Of a DNA stretch of 64,000 nt, positions 35,986 through 44,435 are shown piece after piece (the first letter of the stretch is position 1; each line of letters begins with the position of its first letter). The position numbers and the translations under genes are program-made. The notes under the pieces were generated by a model. The model had not been told where the DNA came from, did not search any database, and was given only the letters and a program-made list of their open reading frames with translations. The DNA is taken from NCBI RefSeq assembly GCF_000308415.1, contig NZ_BAFS01000007.1, forward strand, positions 30,800-94,799. Direction: 5' to 3'. Source of the DNA: Nocardia asiatica NBRC 100129 (GTDB lineage Bacteria > Actinomycetota > Actinomycetes > Mycobacteriales > Mycobacteriaceae).

Positions 35986-37581
35986 TCAACCCCAGACGAT
36001 GGTGTAGTACTTCGCCGCCGCCGCCACCAACGCCACACTCGCCGCGACGACCACGGTGACGGCCGGGCCCACCGACGGGGTCTTGCCCATGGAATCGGTG
36101 AGCCGCAGGGGCATCCAGCGCAGCAGCACCGCGAAGGTGACGATCGCCAGCGGCACGAAGTAGCGGCCCTGCACGCCGTCGACGATGTAGTAGCCGACCG
36201 GCGTGAACGACATGTAGAGCGTCACGTAGATCATCGCGACGCTCGCGGCCATGGTGAGCGCGACGAGCAGCGTGCGGCGGAAAGCCGGCGCGGTCATCCG
36301 CTCGGCGACGCCGAGACTCACCGCGAACGCCAGCAGGCAGGCCAGCATCGAGAGAGCGGGCACGTCGACGTAGGCGAAGCCGAGTTCGCCGAAGAACTGG
36401 CTGAACCAGCGCTGGTCGCGCAGCGCGATGCTCTCGCCGAACACGTGCGCGAACTCCGGCGGGTCGCGCAGGATGCCGCTGAGCTGATCGCCGGGACGCA
36501 CCGAGTGCCACTGGTGCTGCGGACGCATCAAGCCCATGCCGTCGCCGGTCGGCGCCGCGATCTTCATCCACACCGCGAAGGCGAGCGCGCCGGTGGCGGC
36601 GAAGACCCACGGGATACCGCGCCGCCAACCGGTGAACCCGAACCGGTCCGCGGGGACCAGGGCCACCAGCAGCGCGAGCAGCACGTAGGTCGGCTTGCTC
36701 ACCGGCAGCAGGATCGTCGCGGCCAGCAGCGCGCCGATCTCCACCCGGCCCAGGCGCTCGCCGAGGAACACGGCCTTCACCAGCAGCGCGGAGACCAGGA
36801 TGGCCAGCGCGTTGGTCATGGTGTCGGCCGTGACCGTGCCCGCCTGGAACACCGCGATCGGCAGCACGGCGACGGTGAACGCCAGCCACTGCACCCGGTG
36901 CGCGCGCAGCGCGTACAGGCCGAACCCGACCACCGCGAGGTAGGCGAGCAGTCCGGCGACGCGGGTGAGCAGGAGCAGGCCGCCGACATCGAGCCCGAAC
37001 AGTTCACCGAGACGGATACCGATGGCCGCCGGGACATAGGGGACCGGCGAGTAGGCGGCGGTATTGGTGAACCAGACCGGCTCCGTGGCGTCCGACACCG
37101 CGGCGGCCGTCAACTGGTCGTAGCGGCCCGGGTCGCCCACCATCGGGTCCGGCTCTTCGGGGTTGGTGGTGTAGTCCTTCAGCGCGTAGCCCATCAGCAC
37201 GGTGATGCTGGAGGGGACGTCGCCGCCGTAGGCGACGCCGCGATCGTCGTGGATCTTCTGGGGCAGGAATCCGCCGTGCGCGACCTGGTAGGCGCGACCG
37301 AACTGGGTGATCTCGTCATGACCCCAGAACGGCGGGGTGAGGACGGTGAACAGCGCGCCGAAGATCGTCGCCAGCAGGGTGAAGGCGATCGTCGCCCCGC
37401 CGAGCCGTGCCACCGCGCGGCCCGCGAAGCCTCCGGCGGACCGGTCGCCGCCGGGCGCGGTCGCCGGCTCGGCGTCGACCGCGGGTAGCGGTGCGGTGTC
37501 GGTGGCGGGTAGTGGCGCCGTGTTCGCGGGCTCGTCCAGATCCTTGTCCGGCGTCGCGGTCGGATCCGCCGAGGTCGTCAA
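35986..37581 (-). CDS. DUF2142-type polytopic membrane protein, probable GT-C glycosyltransferase
   Basis: 531 aa. A Pro/Ala/Thr-rich cytoplasmic N-terminus (about 60 residues) precedes about ten to twelve membrane helices. The first large loop contains FWGHDEITQFGRAYQVAHGG, with an acidic pair (DE) typical of GT-C active sites. GVQGRYFVPLAIVTF and TADTMTNALAILVSALL are DUF2142-like. The ATG start overlaps the stop of the upstream GT2 gene as ATGA, so the two are coupled. With that GT2 and the divergent GtrA gene it has the parts of a Gtr-type three-component glycosylation system, in which this protein would be the final transferase. Confidence 0.8.
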   Translation of the reverse strand: MTTSADPTATPDKDLDEPANTAPLPATDTAPLPAVDAEPATAPGGDRSAGGFAGRAVARLGGATIAFTLLATIFGALFTVLTPPFWGHDEITQFGRAYQVAHGGFLPQKIHDDRGVAYGGDVPSSITVLMGYALKDYTTNPEEPDPMVGDPGRYDQLTAAAVSDATEPVWFTNTAAYSPVPYVPAAIGIRLGELFGLDVGGLLLLTRVAGLLAYLAVVGFGLYALRAHRVQWLAFTVAVLPIAVFQAGTVTADTMTNALAILVSALLVKAVFLGERLGRVEIGALLAATILLPVSKPTYVLLALLVALVPADRFGFTGWRRGIPWVFAATGALAFAVWMKIAAPTGDGMGLMRPQHQWHSVRPGDQLSGILRDPPEFAHVFGESIALRDQRWFSQFFGELGFAYVDVPALSMLACLLAFAVSLGVAERMTAPAFRRTLLVALTMAASVAMIYVTLYMSFTPVGYYIVDGVQGRYFVPLAIVTFAVLLRWMPLRLTDSMGKTPSVGPAVTVVVAASVALVAAAAKYYTIVWG

Positions 37582-38573
37582 CGCCCGGCCTCGGCGGCAC
37601 GGGCGGCAGCGCCGGTGATCCGCGGGTCGTCCGCGCCCACCGCGGTGTAGCGCAGGTACACCAGGCGCGCGGCCTCGTGGCGGGAACGCCGGATGCCGTC
37701 GAGGATCAGGCCCGCCGTCCAGGCGAGACTGCCCAGCAGCAGCAGCGTGAAGCCGAGGAACAGCGTCGGGAAGCGCGGCACTTCGTGGGTGTTGTAGAAC
37801 TCGACCACGATCGGAATGGTCAGGATGATCGAGACCAGCCAGCTCAGCGTCCCGAACAGACCGTAGAAAGCGACCGGCCGCTCGTGCCGGGCCAACCCGA
37901 CGATGAGGGCCAGGATCTTGAAACCGTCGTGGTAGGTGCGCAGCTTGCTCTCGCTGCCCGCGGGGCGATCGCGAAACCCAACCGGCACCGCCGTCTTCGG
38001 CACCCGCAGGTGCAGCGAGTGCACGGTGAGCTCGGTCTCGATCTCGAACTCACGGGACACGGCGGGGAAGCTCTTCACGAAACGACGGGAGAACACCCGG
38101 AAGCCGGAGAGCATGTCCTCGACGTTCTCGCCGAACACTTTCCCGACCACGCCGTTGAGCACCTTGTTACCGGTTTCGTGTCCCGCGCGATAGGCCGAGC
38201 CGCTCTCGTCCTGTTTACGCACGCCGAGCACGTGGTCGTAGGGGCCGTCCAGCAGCGTCTTGATCATCAGCGGCGCGGCGGACGCCTCGTAGGTGTCGTC
38301 GCCGTCGATCATCAAGTACACGTCGGCCTCGATGTCGGCGAAGGCGCGGCGCACCACATTGCCTTTGCCCTTGGTGTGCTCGTGCCGAACGATCGCTCCG
38401 GCTTCGCGGGCGCGCTCGGCGGTGGCGTCGGTGCTCAGATTGTCGTAGACGTAGACGACGATTCCCGGCACGGCGGCCTGCAGATCTGCCACGACCTTGG
38501 CGACCGAAGCCTCTTCGTTGTGACACGGAACCACGGCGGCAATACGGAGCTCGGTGGAGTCCACCCGGGTCAA
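37578..38573 (-). CDS. Family 2 glycosyltransferase, polyprenyl-phosphate type with C-terminal membrane helices
   Basis: 331 aa. The GT-A fold is at the N-terminus (RIAAVVPCHNEEASVAKVVADL) with a DxD-like MIDGDDTYE. GNVVRRAF and MLSGFRVFSRRFVKSFP are typical of dolichyl/polyprenyl-phosphate sugar synthases. Two membrane helices follow at about residues 235-290 (LFGTLSWLVSIILTIPIVV, LFLGFTLLLLGSLAWTAGLIL). It would load a sugar from a nucleotide donor onto decaprenyl phosphate at the inner face. It is coupled to the DUF2142 gene and divergent from gtrA copy 2. Confidence 0.87.
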   Translation of the reverse strand: MTRVDSTELRIAAVVPCHNEEASVAKVVADLQAAVPGIVVYVYDNLSTDATAERAREAGAIVRHEHTKGKGNVVRRAFADIEADVYLMIDGDDTYEASAAPLMIKTLLDGPYDHVLGVRKQDESGSAYRAGHETGNKVLNGVVGKVFGENVEDMLSGFRVFSRRFVKSFPAVSREFEIETELTVHSLHLRVPKTAVPVGFRDRPAGSESKLRTYHDGFKILALIVGLARHERPVAFYGLFGTLSWLVSIILTIPIVVEFYNTHEVPRFPTLFLGFTLLLLGSLAWTAGLILDGIRRSRHEAARLVYLRYTAVGADDPRITGAAARAAEAGR

Positions 38574-38708
38574 TCCTCGCGATCGGTGAATGTGGGAACA
38601 CGGGGAGGGTACAGGGATCTCACAGCCTGTGCGTGGCCGACCTCACCGTGCGCGGGAGCGGTTTTTCCCGTCGTGGGCGGTTGCCCGAGCCTGCGGTACC
38701 GTCGGTCG

Positions 38709-39245
38709 GTGCCATCCAGTGAGTCCACCGCACCCGCGGACGAGTCGGTGCAGCAGGAGACCGCGACGGTCGTTCGCACAGTGCTCACCGCGCTGCGCAG
38801 AGGCGGTGCTTTCCTGGTGGTCGGCGCGATCGGGTTCCTGGTCGACGCGGGCACGTACAACCTCCTGGTCTTCTGGGGCGGTGAGGGCGTGCTCTATCAC
38901 TACCCACTACCGGCCAAGATCATCGCGATCGCGGTGGCGACGGTGGTGACCTATTTCGGCAACAAATGGTGGACCTTCGCGCACAAACGGACCGACAATC
39001 CCGGACGCGAGTACCTCCTCTACGCCGTGTTCAACGTCGTGGCGATCAGCCTGCAACTGGGCTGTCTCGGCTTTTCCCGCTACCTGCTCGACCTGTCCAG
39101 CCCGCTGTCGGACAACATCTCCGGTACGTTGATCGGGCAGATCGTGGCCGTGGTGTTCCGGTATTGGGCCTACGACAAATTCGTCTTCACCGGGGCTCGC
39201 GCGGGCAATGGCAGCGCCACCGACAACGAATCGGCGAACGTTTAG
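38709..39245 (+). CDS. GtrA-family membrane protein (copy 2)
   Basis: 178 aa from GTG 38709. Four hydrophobic segments: GGAFLVVGAIGFLVDAGTYNLLVFWG, PAKIIAIAVATVVTYFGNKWWTF, EYLLYAVFNVVAISLQLGCLGF and LIGQIVAVVFRYWAYDKFVF. The NKWWTF and YWAYDKFVF motifs are typical of GtrA, a putative flippase for polyprenyl-phosphate sugars. It is divergent from the GT2/DUF2142 pair and followed by the GlfT2-like gene. It differs clearly from the GtrA beside dprE1, so the two probably serve different lipid-linked sugars. Confidence 0.88.
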   Translation: MPSSESTAPADESVQQETATVVRTVLTALRRGGAFLVVGAIGFLVDAGTYNLLVFWGGEGVLYHYPLPAKIIAIAVATVVTYFGNKWWTFAHKRTDNPGREYLLYAVFNVVAISLQLGCLGFSRYLLDLSSPLSDNISGTLIGQIVAVVFRYWAYDKFVFTGARAGNGSATDNESANV

Positions 39246-39379
39246 CAATGGTTCGACCACACGTCGGCGTGGCTGCACGGCGGGCAAGCGCGCACAGCGG
39301 TTGATATCCTCACCCCCGCCTTGAAGGCATCGAGGGGCGTGTCTGTCCCGTCCGGCACAATGAGAATTTCGAGGATTTC

Positions 39380-41296
39380 ATGGATCAGTCGGCTATCGAG
39401 GCCGTTACCGAAACAAACGATCGCTCGACGGCCGCTGAGGCGCCTGCCGCGCTGCGCGCCGACCATCGGGCGCCGGACCGGCTGGTGTTACAGCGCGGCA
39501 TCTTCACCGGCCCGTCGGCGAAGGTGAGCGACGAGCTGTATGCCGTGGTGAAGGGCGGCGCGCACCGGGAACGCCAGACGCTGCGCTTGGACAAGGGCGC
39601 GACCGCGCACACCAACACCTACTTCGGCCGGTTCGCCGCCAGCTACTGGCAGCGCTGGACCACCGTCACCGAAGTCCGGGTCACCATGGTGCTCGACGTG
39701 GTCGCCAAGGCGAGGATTCGGCTGGTGGCCTCCGACATCGCCGGTCACCGGCGGATCATCGATACCGCGCGGGTCGACGCAGGCGGCCCGGTGACCCTGA
39801 GCGCCCCGCTCGACCAGTACGTCGACGGCGGCGCGCTGTGGGTGGAGTTCGACGCCATCGGCGGCGCGCTCGGCATCTCGGAGCTGACCTGGACCGCCGT
39901 CGCGCCGGAGCGGGTCCGTCCGGTCGCCATCGCCATCTGCACCTTCAACCGCGCCGCGGACTGCGCCGAGACGGTCGCCGCGCTGGCCTCCGATCCCACC
40001 GTGCTGGCCGCCATCGACGCGGTGTACGTCGTCGACCAGGGCACCGACCTGGTCGAGAACCGGCCGCGCTACCAGGAAGTCGTCCCGGTCTTCGGTGAGA
40101 AGCTGCGCTACCTGCGCCAGCCGAACCTCGGCGGTGCGGGCGGCTTCACCCGCGGCCTGTACGAGGTGTCCGCGGTGAACGAGCACGCCGACGTCATCCT
40201 GATGGACGACGACATCCTCTGCGAACCCGAGACCGTGCTGCGGCTCAACGCGTTCGCCAACCTGACGGTGGAACCGACTCTGGTCGGCGCGCAGATGCTG
40301 TTCCTGCTCAACCCCGACTACCTCAACGTCGGCGCCGAGGAGGTGCACCTGCACCGGCTGCGGCACGGCCAGAAGGTGCCGAAGGCGCTGCGCAACACGA
40401 GCATGCTGAAGAAGAACCAGGAGCGCCGCGTGGACGCGGGCTACAACGCCTGGTGGACCTGCCTGATCCCGGCCGAGGTGGTCGCGAAGATCGGCCTGCC
40501 GATCCCGATCTTCTTCCAGTGGGACGACGTGGAATACGGCGTCCGGGCCCGCGAACACGGTTTCGTCACCGTCACGCTGCCCAACGCCGCGGTGTGGCAC
40601 GCGGACTTCTACTGGAAGGACTACGACGACTGGGCGCGCTACTTCAGCACGCGCAACTCGCTGATCGTCGGCTCGTTGCACACGGAGCTGGACGGGAAGG
40701 AAATCACGCGCAAGCTGTTCCGGGAGATGTCCGAGCAGCTCGTCGCGATGCAGTACGGCCTGGTGCACACCACCTTGCAGGGCATCGAGGACTTCCTGAA
40801 GGGGCCGCAGGTATTGCGGGACGGCGGTATCGAAGCGCTGGCCGCGGCGCGCACCAGCCGGGCCGACTACCTCGAGACGATCAAGCACCCGGCCGCGACG
40901 CCGCCGGTCCGCTCGGCGGACATCCAATTGCGGCGCGCGGGCGGGGAGCCCAGCCGCGCGTTGCTGGTGCTGGTCAAGCGTGCGATCAATCAGTGGCTGG
41001 GCCGCACCCAGCACGGCATCATCGGCGTAACCAGGGAAGACGCCTATTGGTGGCACGTCTCGCTGTTCGACCACGTGGTGGTGACCGACGCCTCGCAGTC
41101 CGGTGTCCGGGTGCGCAGGCGCGACAAGGCTCGCGCGCGTCAGCTGCTGCGCCGGATGGTGCGAGTGCTGCGCCGGTTGCGCCGGGAACTGCCCGCTCTG
41201 CAGGCGCAGTACCGTGCCGCCATGCCGGAACTGACCAGCCGCGAGAACTGGGAGCGGTTGTACGGGATCGAGGGGCCCGCCGCTCCGCGCCCCTGA
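39380..41296 (+). CDS. GlfT2-like galactofuranosyltransferase
   Basis: 638 aa, the length and three-part plan of GlfT2: an N-terminal beta-sandwich (TYFGRFAASYWQRWTTVTEV), a GT-A domain and a C-terminal helical region. The metal-binding LMDDDI (Asp276-278), catalytic QWDDVEYG (Asp382-Asp383) and His407 in AVWHADF are all present. NLGGAGGFTRG and WWTCLIPAEV also match. GlfT2 polymerises galactan from UDP-Galf. In mycobacteria glfT2 lies beside glf upstream of the pks13 region, outside this window, so this may be an extra paralogue. GAGGA precedes the ATG start. It is placed with the GtrA/GT2/DUF2142 genes rather than with glfT1. Confidence 0.85.
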   Translation: MDQSAIEAVTETNDRSTAAEAPAALRADHRAPDRLVLQRGIFTGPSAKVSDELYAVVKGGAHRERQTLRLDKGATAHTNTYFGRFAASYWQRWTTVTEVRVTMVLDVVAKARIRLVASDIAGHRRIIDTARVDAGGPVTLSAPLDQYVDGGALWVEFDAIGGALGISELTWTAVAPERVRPVAIAICTFNRAADCAETVAALASDPTVLAAIDAVYVVDQGTDLVENRPRYQEVVPVFGEKLRYLRQPNLGGAGGFTRGLYEVSAVNEHADVILMDDDILCEPETVLRLNAFANLTVEPTLVGAQMLFLLNPDYLNVGAEEVHLHRLRHGQKVPKALRNTSMLKKNQERRVDAGYNAWWTCLIPAEVVAKIGLPIPIFFQWDDVEYGVRAREHGFVTVTLPNAAVWHADFYWKDYDDWARYFSTRNSLIVGSLHTELDGKEITRKLFREMSEQLVAMQYGLVHTTLQGIEDFLKGPQVLRDGGIEALAAARTSRADYLETIKHPAATPPVRSADIQLRRAGGEPSRALLVLVKRAINQWLGRTQHGIIGVTREDAYWWHVSLFDHVVVTDASQSGVRVRRRDKARARQLLRRMVRVLRRLRRELPALQAQYRAAMPELTSRENWERLYGIEGPAAPRP

Positions 41297-41310
41297 GCCG
41301 AACCGCGGTG

Positions 41311-41348
41311 CCCCCGGTGGCGATCAGGACCCTGATCGCTACCGGGGG
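41311..41348. terminator. Bidirectional hairpin
   Basis: Seventeen-base arms (CCCCCGGTGGCGATCAG and its complement with one G-U pair) and a 4-base loop, between the convergent GlfT2-like and SDR genes. Confidence 0.75.
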
Positions 41349-41368
41349 TATCCGGCCGTATTCGACCG

Positions 41369-42220
41369 TCAGAGAAAAAGGTCGGTGGTGAGTTCGCCGT
41401 CGCCGGGGGTGACGCGGTACTTGTCCAGATCGGTGATGCCGTGGGCGGCCAGCACCTCGTCATCGATGAAGAAGTTGCCGCTGGTCTCCTTGCCGGGTGC
41501 GGTGAGCACCAGGTAGGCGGCGTCGGCGTAGATGTCGGGGGTGCGCGAGGTGGAGACCATCTCCTCGCCGCCGAGCAGGTTCTTCACCGCGGCGGTGGCG
41601 ATGGTGGTGCGCGGCCACAGCGAGTTGACGCCGATGCCGTCGCCCTTGAGTTCCTCGGCCAGCCCCAGCGTGGTCAGCGACATGCCGTACTTGGCGATGG
41701 TGTAGCCCAGTGCCATGCCCGCCCACTTCGGGTCCAGGTTCAGCGGCGGGGACAGGGTGAGGATATGCGGGTTGCGCCCCGCCTTCGCCGATTCGCGCAG
41801 GTGCGGGATGCTCAGCTTGGACAGCAAGAAGCTGCCCCGGCAGTTGATGTCCTGCATCAGGTCGTATTTCTTCATCGGCAGGGCGTCCGTCGGGGACAGG
41901 TCGATCGCGGAGGCGTTGTTCACCACGATGTCGATGCCGCCGAAGCGCTCGACCGTCCGGCGCACCGCCTCGGCCACCGACTCATCGATGCGGACGTCGC
42001 CCACGAACGGCAGCACCTGCCCGCCCGCCGCCTCGAGTTCCGCCGCGGCGGTGTGAATGGTGCCGGGCAGCTTGGGGTGCGGCTGATCGGTCTTCGCGAT
42101 CAGGGTGATGTTGGCGCCGTCGGCCGCGGCCCGCTTGGCGATCTCCAGCCCGATGCCGCGACTGCCGCCGGACATGATCATCGTTCGGCCCGCTAGCGGC
42201 TTGGATCCCGGTTCCGTCAT
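41369..42220 (-). CDS. Short-chain dehydrogenase (HSDL2/SDR-type)
   Basis: 283 aa. The SDR motif is MSGGSRGIGLEIAKRAA, with NNASAIDLSPTDALPMKKYDLMQDIN. The catalytic region ILTLSPPLNLDPKWAGMALGYTIAKYGMSL has Tyr and Lys spaced as YTIAK. FIDDEVLAAHG near the end resembles the hydroxysteroid-dehydrogenase-like-2 branch, whose substrates are poorly known. A perfect palindrome lies 79 bp upstream of the start codon and probably controls it. Confidence 0.87.
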   Translation of the reverse strand: MTEPGSKPLAGRTMIMSGGSRGIGLEIAKRAAADGANITLIAKTDQPHPKLPGTIHTAAAELEAAGGQVLPFVGDVRIDESVAEAVRRTVERFGGIDIVVNNASAIDLSPTDALPMKKYDLMQDINCRGSFLLSKLSIPHLRESAKAGRNPHILTLSPPLNLDPKWAGMALGYTIAKYGMSLTTLGLAEELKGDGIGVNSLWPRTTIATAAVKNLLGGEEMVSTSRTPDIYADAAYLVLTAPGKETSGNFFIDDEVLAAHGITDLDKYRVTPGDGELTTDLFL

Positions 42221-42298
42221 GTGAGCTGCTCCTTCGTTTCCGCCGCCGGCGGCAGCCCGCGGCTGTACCCGCTTTGCAGACTAAGCGTAAACCCCGCT

Positions 42299-42320
42299 CC
42301 TATGCAATCAGTTGCATAGG
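42299..42320. promoter_or_regulatory. Perfect inverted repeat upstream of the SDR gene (putative operator)
   Basis: Nine-base arms CCTATGCAA / TTGCATAGG separated by TCAG. It lies upstream of the minus-strand SDR gene, with no regulator gene adjacent, so the binding protein must be encoded elsewhere. The size fits a TetR- or MarR-type dimer site. Confidence 0.6.
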
Positions 42321-42329
42321 GTGTGCGAA

Positions 42330-42359
42330 GAGAGGGCACCGGCGCGCCGGTGCCCTCTC
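42330..42359 (-). terminator. 30-bp perfect palindrome, terminator of the Pro/Gln-rich protein gene
   Basis: A completely symmetrical sequence (half GAGAGGGCACCGGCG) starts 5 bp beyond the stop at 42365. In RNA it would form a stem of about 13 bp with a minimal loop, enough to end the minus-strand transcript. Confidence 0.75.
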
Positions 42360-42364
42360 CCGGA

Positions 42365-43081
42365 TCAGATCGAGGCGATGACCACGATGTTCAGCAGGAA
42401 CATCAGTCCGACCAGCGCCCAGACGATGTACAGGAACAACATGCCCGGCGCCTTCTGCGGAACCGGTCCGATCGCGCCGTTGAGGAAGATCACCACGGGC
42501 GCCTTGTAGTAGAACCGGGCGGCCTGTCCGTCGGCGATCGGCACGGTCACGTTCGCCGGACCCATGTCGAACAGCCACGGAGTGGCGACCCGGACGTGGT
42601 ACTGCCCGGGGCCGACCGGAATGTGGTTGGCTCCCCAGCGGGTGTTGGGTACCCGCTGGCCATTGACCAGGATCTTCGGCTTGGTCAGCGCGAGCAGGAA
42701 CGCCCAGACCGAGTACGAGGCATCGATGGTGATGCCCGGCGGGTCGGCCGGTTGGCCGTAGCCCTGCTGCGGAGCGAACTGCTGCGGCTGCCCGTACGGT
42801 TGCGGCTGCCCGAACTGCTGCGGCGCACCGTATGGCTGCGGCTGGCCGTATTGCGGTGCGGGCTGGCCGAATTGGGGCGCGGGCTGCCCGTAGGGCGGCT
42901 GACCGACCTGGGGTTGGGCGAGATGCGGTTGGCTCGGATGCTGCCCCGCGGGCGGCGCGTACTGCGCCGGAGCCTGCGGCGGCGGGTACTGACCGACTGG
43001 CGGCTGCTGACCGAACGCCGGCTGCCCGGGCCATTGCCCGGGCTGCTGGCCGTGTGGCGGGTACCCGCCTGGTTGACTCAT
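42365..43081 (-). CDS. Pro/Gln/Tyr/Gly-rich membrane protein
   Basis: 238 aa. Residues 1-112 are a low-complexity repeat region built on units such as YGQPQPYG, FGQPQQ and YGQPAPQ. Residues about 115-200 form a globular part (ITIDASYSVWAFLLALTKPKILVNGQRVPNTRWGANHIPVGPGQYHVRVATPWLF). A single C-terminal membrane helix ends the protein (PGMLFLYIVWALVGLMFLLNIVVIAS). The globular part looks like a domain of unknown function common in actinobacteria. It may be a tail-anchored protein; the function is unknown. Confidence 0.8.
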   Translation of the reverse strand: MSQPGGYPPHGQQPGQWPGQPAFGQQPPVGQYPPPQAPAQYAPPAGQHPSQPHLAQPQVGQPPYGQPAPQFGQPAPQYGQPQPYGAPQQFGQPQPYGQPQQFAPQQGYGQPADPPGITIDASYSVWAFLLALTKPKILVNGQRVPNTRWGANHIPVGPGQYHVRVATPWLFDMGPANVTVPIADGQAARFYYKAPVVIFLNGAIGPVPQKAPGMLFLYIVWALVGLMFLLNIVVIASI

Positions 43082-43106
43082 CTATCCCTCCCAGATAGCG
43101 AACGAT

Positions 43107-43134
43107 GCGAGGGGCACCCTACCGTGCCCCTCGC
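43107..43134 (-). terminator. Hairpin after rsgA
   Basis: Perfect 11-bp arms GCGAGGGGCAC / GTGCCCCTCGC with a 6-base loop, immediately past the rsgA stop at 43139. Confidence 0.7.
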
Positions 43135-43138
43135 TCGA

Positions 43139-44185
43139 TCAGCGCCGCGAGTTCTTCTCCCGGAACATCTTGCGGTGCTGCTTGGTGATGCCCCGCCACA
43201 CCCGATCGCGTTCGGCTTGCAACCGTTTGTCGGTGCGCGCCTGCATCCACTCGTTCTCCCGCGCCAGCTTGTGGTAGCTGTCGAGTCTGCGCTGGGTGAT
43301 TTCGCCGTCCTCGATCGCCGCCAGCACAGCGCAGCCCGGCTCGCCCCGGTGCGCGCAGTCACCGAAACGGCACTGAGCGGCAAGGGTTTCGATGTCGCTG
43401 AAGGTCTTCTCGATGCCTTCGGTGGCATCCCACAACCCGACACCGCGCAGCCCGGGCGTATCGATCAGGGTGCCGCCCCCCGGCAGCGGGCGCAGTTCCC
43501 GGTGCACCGTGGTGTGCCTGCCCTTCTTGTCCGCGTCGCGGACCGCGTTGGTGGCGAAGATCTCCGCGCCGAGCAGCGCGTTGGCGAGGGTCGACTTCCC
43601 AGCACCGGAGGGTCCCAGCAGCGCGACGGTGCCGTCGAGCATCGCGGTGAGCACCTCGAGCCCCAGGCCGGTGCTCGCACTCACCGCCAGCACCGCAGCG
43701 CCCGGCGCGACGGCACGCAAGTCGTCCAGCGGGAGGTCGGTCGCCGCGTCGGCCTTGGTGAGCAGCACGATCGGCTGGGCGTTGCTCTCCCAGACCAGCG
43801 TGAGCATGCGCTCGACGCGCCCGAGGTCCACATCGCCGTCGGCGGCGGTGCAGATCAGGACGGTGTCGACGTTGGCGGCGAGCACCTGGCCCTGCGAGCG
43901 GCCGGAGGCCGACGACCGCATGATCGCCGATCGGCGCGGAAGCAGGCCGCGCACCGCCGACGTGGCGTCGATGGTCACCCAGTCGCCGGTGCACAAACCG
44001 CTGACCTCGGCATCCGGGCGCGGGCAGCGGGCGCGGGCGAGCCCGTTCGGCGTGGCCACGTCGCATTCACTGCGATCCATGCGGATCACTCGCGCGGGCA
44101 CGCAGTCTTCCTCGATCATCGAGGCGTAACGGGTGGAAACGGCTTCGGTCCAGCCGTAAGGGACGAGCAGGTCGTAGTCGACCAT
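43139..44185 (-). CDS. rsgA: Ribosome small-subunit-dependent GTPase A (RsgA/YjeQ)
   Basis: 348 aa with the circularly permuted GTPase order: an OB-fold, a G4-type LLTKAD, then the P-loop GPSGAGKSTLANALLG at about residues 190-205, then DTPGLRGVGLW. A C-terminal zinc-binding segment (CRFGDCAHRGEPGCAV) follows. RsgA checks late maturation of the 30S subunit. The N-terminus (MVDYDLLVPYGWTEAVSTRYA) matches the actinobacterial form. About 250 bp upstream hold no gene. Confidence 0.93.
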   Translation of the reverse strand: MVDYDLLVPYGWTEAVSTRYASMIEEDCVPARVIRMDRSECDVATPNGLARARCPRPDAEVSGLCTGDWVTIDATSAVRGLLPRRSAIMRSSASGRSQGQVLAANVDTVLICTAADGDVDLGRVERMLTLVWESNAQPIVLLTKADAATDLPLDDLRAVAPGAAVLAVSASTGLGLEVLTAMLDGTVALLGPSGAGKSTLANALLGAEIFATNAVRDADKKGRHTTVHRELRPLPGGGTLIDTPGLRGVGLWDATEGIEKTFSDIETLAAQCRFGDCAHRGEPGCAVLAAIEDGEITQRRLDSYHKLARENEWMQARTDKRLQAERDRVWRGITKQHRKMFREKNSRR

Positions 44186-44435
44186 GGTGGATGGAATCCT
44201 TCGTCGGGCGCCGAACCCGACCAGGGTTCAGCGAGCGGAGAGTGAAGTGGAGTTTCGTGTGGCGGCGCGACTGAGATCAGCTCGCCCGGACACGACAATC
44301 CGCACGTTCCTCGTCACGGTCCACACCTCCTTCCGCTCGCGTAGTCCACCCACCTTCGCACTTGTCCCCATCGCGCACAACCGAATTTCCGATCGCACGG
44401 ATTCGGACGGTTCCGCCGGGACGACCCGGCGCCGG

